A DNA stretch of 64,000 bases, taken from NCBI GenBank assembly GCA_040768665.1, contig JAXGMN010000025.1, positions 62,001 to 126,000 of the forward strand, written 5' to 3'. The stretch's first letter is position 1, and each line of letters opens with the position of its first letter. Positions 60,001 to 64,000 of this stretch are shown piece after piece. Source of the stretch: JABWBD01 sp040768665 (GTDB taxonomy: Bacteria > Planctomycetota > Planctomycetia > Pirellulales > Thermoguttaceae). The position numbers and the translations under genes were made by a program. The notes under the pieces were generated by a model. That model saw nothing but the letters and a program-made list of their open reading frames with translations. It did not search any database and had not been told where the DNA came from.

Positions 60001-60150
60001 CGGAGCGGGCTGAGGCGCCGGCCACGCCTCCGGAGCTGGAAACGTGTCGGCGGCTCGGGCGTCTGGCTGTGCGCCGGAGATTGCCGCGGCAACGCCGAGA
60101 AGGCATGCGATAAGAGCTGGACTACATCGGTGAGAGTTGGTGAAGGACAT
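57067..60150 (-). CDS. Secreted right-handed beta-helix protein with IPT-like and CBM-like domains
   Basis: Exported 1027-residue protein. The start follows GGGAG and begins SFTNSHRCSPALIACLLGVA with a hydrophobic core. Two immunoglobulin-like domains occur at about 60-250 (PVQTFFAVGSGLTNKAFAWG, VPGTNLRIFGRDLGRRPDRT). A pectate-lyase-like beta-helix starts at about 270 (DLNAALNDLAARGGGTLTIG, FPFQGTIRVPAGVTLAGAGR). A CBM-like insert follows (GTWTVWLRYATEMSKWNQPG, LEISAGEHTLQWKNVKGGGL), and further helix coils to about 1000 (VRGCRVEGCRIADMEDKDVD, VIEECVIENNIVACPPGVEA, FRRNHAWFWYPVNNATDLPV). It is probably polysaccharide-binding or a lyase; no catalytic set can be assigned. The SUMF1-like and 21.9 kb giant genes have a similar build. 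Confidence 0.85.
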   Translation of the reverse strand: MSFTNSHRCSPALIACLLGVAAAISGAQPDARAADTFPAPEAWPAPQPAPATPGQDYTPPVDSDAEPNRKAPRIYEHSTDAGPVQTFFAVGSGLTNKAFAWGRSADDVGGRPWELQVPMVDLGYLTATLPERAYDSLMLVWFGNEAGWSRPIRLNAPQPWWCWPKEPVPGTNLRIFGRDLGRRPDRTTAFVYLAAPGKQGRWLPVQRAGKYDVALQFPADVPSGEYQLWLHGGAGGQYGWSEPLTVRVRPAAEPRPTIPFSPPDPPHEPVDLNAALNDLAARGGGTLTIGPGVFPFQGTIRVPAGVTLAGAGRDQTRLQLVQCEPSQFARIGDSGWNRGPGGIHTPGDTIEYRIDVPTAGTWTVWLRYATEMSKWNQPGVSGNMTLQVDQREPVPLQNLPNTGSFGTFRWSRSAALEISAGEHTLQWKNVKGGGLSLDAIVLALDPNYQPSENPWPQPIRELVVVQGEDVTRFDAKDGSLPGRMRTAIWLSGDGAGIENLSVSGTPQVGYGVLITGEDPLKRVRGCRVEGCRIADMEDKDVDISAVRLISADAATVRNNELWGRTPLYLSGVRYSNLSDNRLVPITRFGGNAEAAIQGRNEVIEECVIENNIVACPPGVEAGGAQVRRLIWVSTGRGSITKNWFAGNGVTPPKGPGAATGAGQMRFGGTAGTDQNVGEMILFEANHRTMYFGPLADADSRSVTLPKTIPATPDQRLGSVKREQLAHDADGNETPFWPPADWDDSSEPPIGEYYVTIFQGPGQGQSRRVVTRDGERLLLDRPWRTPPAPGSVAAVGTAFYRNLIVDNHTADGMTGVQLWISCIENVVSGNTIARQRKPGVFLYANGTTLASSMPRTWNRGISPLFFNHIEGNRTDECSTGALVTSGDYPDVPIEFPRALGNVLRHNSFHRSRQDGIVIVSRKGEAAAGDSSPSILGTIAEFNVVRDAVTGYRSSFGSDAAVFRRNHAWFWYPVNNATDLPVAFRVDVPDANIVIDQNSVEGKTGVFSPSEVIPMQKPETEAEKPETPK

Positions 60151-60172
60151 GGAGCACTCCCTGTTGGCGACT

Positions 60173-60892
60173 CTACTGCCTTTTTCGATTGTCAAACTTG
60201 ATCAGCGAGGACTTATGCATCTGTTGGTGTCCCTCGGGGCATTGGTCGAGAAGGACGCACTCTTCGCACCTCGGCCGCTGGGCCCGGCAGACAGTCCGGC
60301 CGTGGCGGATCAGCAGGATATGGAATTCCAAGACAAGCCGTGGCGGCACCATCGCGGCAAGCTGGTCCTGGGCTTTTACGGCATCGACCTTTGGCCCGAT
60401 CAATCCCAGGCGCCGGCTGACGCGGTGGACGTGGGTGTCGACCGGCAGGACCGGCTGGCGACAGGCGAACAGGAGCACGCAGGCGGCCGTCTTCGGTCCC
60501 ACGCCCGGAAAGCTGGACAGGTAGTCAACTGCGTCCGCCGCCGGCAGATCGCGGAGGAACTCGAGCGACAGACTGCCGCGCTCGTTGTGCACGTGCTGCA
60601 GAATTGCCTTGATTCGAGGGGCTTTCTGTTTGGACAGGCCCCCGCGACGAATCGCATGGGCGATCCGAGCGACCGGAGCGCGCCGTACGGCGTCCCACTG
60701 CGGAAATCGGCCTCGCAGTTCCTCGAAGGCGGCGCTGCTGTTGGCGTCGGACGTATTCTGGGAGAGGATGGTTGCCACCAGCTCATCGAGGACAGGCCAC
60801 TGTTCGGGCCAGTGGACCGGCCCGTGCACTCTGCGGAGCCGGTTGCACAGCGTCGCGATGCGTATCACTTTTGGCTCTCGACTCTTATTCAA
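60173..60892 (-). CDS. nth: Endonuclease III family DNA glycosylase
   Basis: Base-excision repair glycosylase/AP lyase for oxidised pyrimidines. Features: LVATILSQNTSDANSSAAFE, the helix-hairpin-helix YLSSFPGVGPKTAACVLLFA with the catalytic lysine, LPVDTHVHRVSRRLGLI with the catalytic aspartate, and the iron-sulfur loop CRAQRPRCEECVLLDQC (C-x6-C-x2-C-x5-C), all complete. The TTG at the given position overlaps the TGA of the upstream isocitrate dehydrogenase gene, suggesting translational coupling; a GTG eight codons later, after GAGAG, is an equally good start. A 239-residue protein is slightly longer than E. coli Nth because of the basic tail. Confidence 0.92.
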   Translation of the reverse strand: MNKSREPKVIRIATLCNRLRRVHGPVHWPEQWPVLDELVATILSQNTSDANSSAAFEELRGRFPQWDAVRRAPVARIAHAIRRGGLSKQKAPRIKAILQHVHNERGSLSLEFLRDLPAADAVDYLSSFPGVGPKTAACVLLFACRQPVLPVDTHVHRVSRRLGLIGPKVDAVKAQDQLAAMVPPRLVLEFHILLIRHGRTVCRAQRPRCEECVLLDQCPEGHQQMHKSSLIKFDNRKRQ

Positions 60893-61911
60893 AGCCGCTC
60901 GATCAGGGCGCCGGCGAACGCCTCGGTGCCCAGTTCGCCGCCGAGGTCGCTGGTTTTCTGTGCGTCGGCCAGCGCCCGGTCATAGGCTGTCCTGATCCGC
61001 TCGGCCGCGGCGCGGCAACTTTCGTCTTTGCGGGTGTCGGCAAGGTGATTGAGCATCATCACGGCCGACATGAGCAGGGCCAACGGATTGGCGAGCCCTT
61101 TGCCCGCGATGTCGGGCGCGGAGCCGTGCACCGCCTCGAACACGGCGAGCTCATCCCCGATGTTTGCGCCCGGCACGACCCCGAGGCCGCCGACCAGGCC
61201 GGCGCCGAGATCGCTCACGACGTCGCCGTAGAGATTCTCCAGGAGCAGGACATCGAACTGCGTCGGGTCCTGGACGAGCCTCATGCAGCCGGCGTCGATG
61301 ATCATCTCCTGGTACTCGATATTCGGGTATTCCTGCTCGTGAATCAATCGCGAACACCGCAAGAAGAGACCGTCGGTCATCTTCATGATGTTCGCTTTGT
61401 GGAACACAGTGACCTTCCGCCGGCCGCGGCGGTTGGCGTAGCGAAAGGCCCACCGTGCGATCCGGGAGCAGGCCACTTCGGTGGCGACCTTCATGCTCAT
61501 TACCACGCCGTCGGTCACCTGGTTTTCGACGCCGCTATATAGCCCTTCCGTATTCTCCCGGATGATGACCAGGTCGACGCCGTCGAACCGCGTCGCCACT
61601 CCATCGAGATTCCGCACGGGCCGCACCGCCGCGTAGAGGTTCAGCTTCTTGCGCAACTGCACGTTGACGGAGGTGAAGCCGCCGCCGACCGGCGTCGTGC
61701 AAGGGCCTTTGAGGGCCACGCCGCAGCGCCGGATTTCCTCGACCGTCTCGTCCGGCATCAGGTCGCGTCCGGCGTCGAGCGCGGCGATGCCGGCCTGCCG
61801 TTCTATCCATTCCACGGGCGCAGCGGCTGCGCTGAGGACTCGCTTTACCGCCGCCGTTACTTCCGGACCGATGCCGTCGCCGGGAATCAAAACCGCCTGG
61901 TGCACGCTCAT
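60889..61911 (-). CDS. NAD-type isocitrate / isopropylmalate dehydrogenase family protein
   Basis: Beta-decarboxylating dehydrogenase, most likely NAD-dependent isocitrate dehydrogenase of the citric acid cycle. The start gives MSVHQAVLIPGDGIGPEVTA. Substrate motifs: KGPCTTPVGGGFTSVNVQLR, KKLNLYAAVRPVRNLDGVAT, VIIRENTEGLYSGVENQVTD, then TVFHKANIMKMTDGLFLRCS (catalytic lysine) and QFDVLLLENLYGDVVSDLGA with the metal-binding aspartates. VFEAVHGSAPDIAGKGLANP is the cofactor region and fits NAD use. RENTEGLYSG and the S-x-N-V-x-L-R segment favour isocitrate over isopropylmalate. Its length of 340 residues is normal. It overlaps the start of the nth gene. Confidence 0.92.
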   Translation of the reverse strand: MSVHQAVLIPGDGIGPEVTAAVKRVLSAAAAPVEWIERQAGIAALDAGRDLMPDETVEEIRRCGVALKGPCTTPVGGGFTSVNVQLRKKLNLYAAVRPVRNLDGVATRFDGVDLVIIRENTEGLYSGVENQVTDGVVMSMKVATEVACSRIARWAFRYANRRGRRKVTVFHKANIMKMTDGLFLRCSRLIHEQEYPNIEYQEMIIDAGCMRLVQDPTQFDVLLLENLYGDVVSDLGAGLVGGLGVVPGANIGDELAVFEAVHGSAPDIAGKGLANPLALLMSAVMMLNHLADTRKDESCRAAAERIRTAYDRALADAQKTSDLGGELGTEAFAGALIERL

Positions 61912-62517
61912 CACTTGCTCACTGCTTGTGGAGGCGAAAAGGACATCAAGCAGCCGGGCTGCTCTGGGTCTTCCAGGATAACAGGCGGCGGAGGCGACAA
62001 AAAGCGGCTGCCGGCCCAACTTCGGCAGGAGAGATGTGGCGGACAAGGACGGCGATTTTCCAATTCTCCATGCCCCTTACCACCCGGCACCTGCAGGGGG
62101 AGGCGGAAGGGGGGCGAGGTGGACGCAGAAGACACGTGCCGCTGGTGTGGTGCCCAAGTCCGAGATTTCTCAAATACGTGATGAGATGGGCACCACGCGC
62201 CTTCAGGTAGTGCGACCGCTACCCTGCGGCGGCTGCGCCGCATTCGTCGGCCAGAGGTTCCCCGGGGCTTTCGTCGGCACGAACGCGAAAGCTGACGGGA
62301 AGTACCAAATTTTCAAAGAACTCCGGAGCAGGGAGCGTAGGAGAAGTGGCTCCCGCCCCGTGTGAACTACTCATGTGTTCACGTGTATTATTGTATTCTA
62401 TTCGGGAGATCTGTCAAGGAATTTTTTTTGCCGGACAGCGCCGCTTGAAAAACTGGGCAATCTTCGTCGCCGTAAGTCCTTAATCATCGGTCAAAACGTC
62501 CTCCGGATGAAGGGGAA
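61912..62517. other. Long intergenic region, no protein gene seen
   Basis: Upstream region of the isocitrate dehydrogenase gene. It holds an AT-rich patch near 62375-62435 (GTGTATTATTGTATTCTATT), unlike the GC-rich surroundings, preceded by the inverted repeat GTGAAC...GTTCAC (62361-62381). This might be a promoter or regulator site. All open frames have poor coding character. Confidence 0.4.
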
Positions 62518-62670
62518 ATGGATGAGGCACATGAAGCGCGCGAAAAGGCGCGGCGGGACGCTGAGGATTGGCGATGCGCCTTGGAACGACCCGAGCGGCG
62601 CGTGCAGGACAGCTTCACCCATGGGCTGGCCGAAGGCCGACAGGCAGGGCTGCTGTCGAGGTTTCTGTAG
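62518..62670 (+). CDS. Possible small charged protein or gene remnant
   Basis: A 50-codon frame after AAGGGGA: MDEAHEAREKARRDAEDWRC followed by ALERPERRVQDSFTHGLAEG and RQAGLLSRFL. It is helical and highly charged, similar to the C-terminal coiled region of PD-(D/E)XK nuclease-transposases (HxxGxxEGRQEG-like), of which it may be a leftover. A real small gene is possible but unproven. Confidence 0.3.
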   Translation: MDEAHEAREKARRDAEDWRCALERPERRVQDSFTHGLAEGRQAGLLSRFL

Positions 62671-62720
62671 TCCGGTGTCAACTTCTTACTTTTTCGCGCG
62701 TGGCCGATTTTCTTTCTGCT

Positions 62721-64000
62721 TCAGAATTCACCGACAACCTCCCCGCCGTGGCGCGAACCGAGCGCGCGAAGGGTCTCTTCATCCATCGAGTACGACAGGA
62801 ATCGCACAGAACCGTCGCACATGGCAAAATGCGCCCCGCCCGGGTGCGCGCTCCAGTAGTGCAACAGGTCGGAGCCGCTTGTGAGGTCGCCCGCATCGAG
62901 GCCTTCCGATACGTCCAACACGTAGTCCCCAAGGCCGTGACCGTCGAGTCCGATTCCCGCTGCCCACCAGCCCCAATAGGCGTCCGGATCCGCGGGCCTC
63001 TCGCCAAGCAGAATCACCTGCGAGGTTCCGTCGCGGATGTCGGCCAGCCGCACCGTACGGTTCACCGCAGGAAAAACACCGTTGTCGGGAATCTGACGCG
63101 TGGAACCGCGGCATCCCAGATAACTCGTCAGCGCGTAGGCCTCGCCGCCGGGACACGCGTCGCTCGACTCGAACACTCCGTCGCTGTTCGGATCGCTGGG
63201 GCATTGCAGCACGCTCAGCCGCGCCGACGTGTAGGGCTTATACTTGTGGCAATTGCTCCAGACGTCCTCGCGGAGATCCAGGTGCTCCCAAAGGGCGCGC
63301 TCCTCCAGCTCCGGCAGGATCCGGGCGATCCAACTCCACCAGCCGGTGTCCGACTTCCAGGCGACGACGGTCTGCGGCGGGAAGCTGCCATGGCGGTTGT
63401 GGTAGTTGTGCAGTGCCAGGGCGATCTGCCGGAGATTCCCGCGGCACTGCGTCCATCGAGCCGCCTCGCGGGCATACTGGACGGCGGGGAGCAATAAGGC
63501 CAGCAGGATGGCGATAACGCCGGCAACGACGAGCAGTTCGATCAGCGTGAAGCCGCTGCGGCCATTCTGCGATGCCCGCCGCGCCGGAGCCGACAGCAGC
63601 AGGCCGATGTGCTGCCGCGAAGTCAGCACACCCTTCGCGAGGACTTCGCCGCGCTCATCCACGAGGAACGCGAACGGCGTGGCGAACACCTCGTAGCGTT
63701 TGGAGATCGACCAGTCCTCCTGGACGGCCACCGAAAACTCCGGCCCGGTTTCGGCGGCCCACGTCTGCGCTTCGTCCGGCGCGGCATGCATGACGGCCAG
63801 CACCTGCACGTCGCGACGGCGCCGCTGGATGCGGTTCAACTCGGGAACGATGTCGTGGCACGGGCCGCATCGCGACTGGACGAATACAAGCAGCGTCTTG
63901 CGGCCGATCGTTGCGTCGAACGAAAGCGGTTTGCCGGCCAGGTCGGGCAGGGTGAATTCCGGGGCCGGCGTGCCCGGCGCGAGCCCGTTGCGGTTCAGGC
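62721..64000 (-). CDS. Redoxin (MauD-like) - DUF1559 pseudopilin fusion, N-terminus beyond window
   Basis: The frame is open to the window edge. It starts inside a thioredoxin-like domain (LNRNGLAPGTPAPEFTLPDL, KTLLVFVQSRCGPCHDIVPE with the CGPC active site, FATPFAFLVDERGEVLAKGV). A short linker (SAPARRASQNGRS) leads into GFTLIELLVVAGVIAILLAL, a type IV prepilin-like cleavage and membrane motif, followed by the DUF1559 domain: LLPAVQYAREAARWTQCRGN, LRQIALALHNYHNRHGSFPP, and the end SAHPGGAHFAMCDGSVRFLS, YSMDEETLRALGSRHGGEVV. The DUF1559 part is complete (HPGGAHFAMCDGSVRF is its hallmark). Placing a prepilin motif after a whole redox domain is odd, since the peptidase normally acts close to the N-terminus. 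MauD-type domains often follow a MauE membrane domain; that part would be outside the window. Confidence 0.88.
   Translation of the reverse strand, partial: LNRNGLAPGTPAPEFTLPDLAGKPLSFDATIGRKTLLVFVQSRCGPCHDIVPELNRIQRRRRDVQVLAVMHAAPDEAQTWAAETGPEFSVAVQEDWSISKRYEVFATPFAFLVDERGEVLAKGVLTSRQHIGLLLSAPARRASQNGRSGFTLIELLVVAGVIAILLALLLPAVQYAREAARWTQCRGNLRQIALALHNYHNRHGSFPPQTVVAWKSDTGWWSWIARILPELEERALWEHLDLREDVWSNCHKYKPYTSARLSVLQCPSDPNSDGVFESSDACPGGEAYALTSYLGCRGSTRQIPDNGVFPAVNRTVRLADIRDGTSQVILLGERPADPDAYWGWWAAGIGLDGHGLGDYVLDVSEGLDAGDLTSGSDLLHYWSAHPGGAHFAMCDGSVRFLSYSMDEETLRALGSRHGGEVVGEF

Overview
The window looks like a chromosomal piece of a GC-rich planctomycete (Planctomycetota, probably Pirellulales or a near relative). 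The evidence is the gene content: a DUF1549/DUF1553 plus DUF1501 pair, several Tat-exported Gfo/Idh/MocA-type proteins and TIM-barrel isomerases, a DUF1559 pseudopilin, a PEP-CTERM tail, an iduronate-2-sulfatase-like sulfatase, an HZS-alpha-like di-haem protein, and two BlaI/M56 regulator pairs. The placement is inferred from family content, not from a marker tree.

Layout. 1-29 kb is an accessory secreted-carbohydrate region: DUF1501 and PSCyt/PSD1 genes, oxidoreductases, a fucose-isomerase-fold protein, a GH84-like hexosaminidase broken by one in-frame amber codon, a large beta-propeller/cytochrome protein, a DMFA2-type protein, a DUF481 outer-membrane barrel, a GH42-like protein, a LamG/beta-helix/CBM9-like giant, a SUMF1-domain protein and a GH99-like protein. 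29-39.5 kb is a graveyard of small mobile and toxin-antitoxin pieces: MazF with its antitoxin, two VapC remnants, Uma2, a BlaI/M56 pair whose M56 gene is split exactly by an IS630 element, a DUF433 chimera, a broken P-loop gene, an internally deleted IS110 and an orphan RHH antitoxin. 39.5-42 kb carries a second, intact BlaI/M56 pair with a textbook operator. 43-51.6 kb is core metabolism and chromosome biology: TIM-barrel isomerase, trpF, ahcY, DUF1015, three parS palindromes, parA-parB, tRNA-Pro and an inositol monophosphatase. 52-62 kb has uxaC, a URO-D-family protein, a sulfatase, a beta-helix protein, an endonuclease III homologue and an NAD-type isocitrate dehydrogenase. The right edge is a redoxin-DUF1559 fusion that runs off the window.

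How it fits together. GH84-like hexosaminidase, IDS-like sulfatase, glucuronate isomerase, beta-helix proteins and sugar isomerases would suit degradation of sulfated, uronic-acid-containing glycans, with products handled by periplasmic Tat-exported oxidoreductases and isomerases. This is inference: the genes are scattered and not in one operon. parA/parB with three parS sites suggest that the window lies in the origin-proximal part of the chromosome.

Most unusual signal. Three intergenic regions each carry a pair of inverted hairpin units with 10-15 bp stems, compensatory base changes between copies and a loop of exactly 31 nt in all six units, bounded by GTGTGG/CCACAC-type ends. I see no CDS in the window that would mobilise them. 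A second palindromic family (GGGGACTGG / CCTGTCCCC arms, REP-like) is present in eight two-armed copies plus one half copy and keeps the same arm asymmetry in every two-armed copy. Other notable items are the amber-split GH84 gene, the internal prepilin motif in the redoxin-DUF1559 fusion, and a terminator with no gene in front of it at 51.9 kb.
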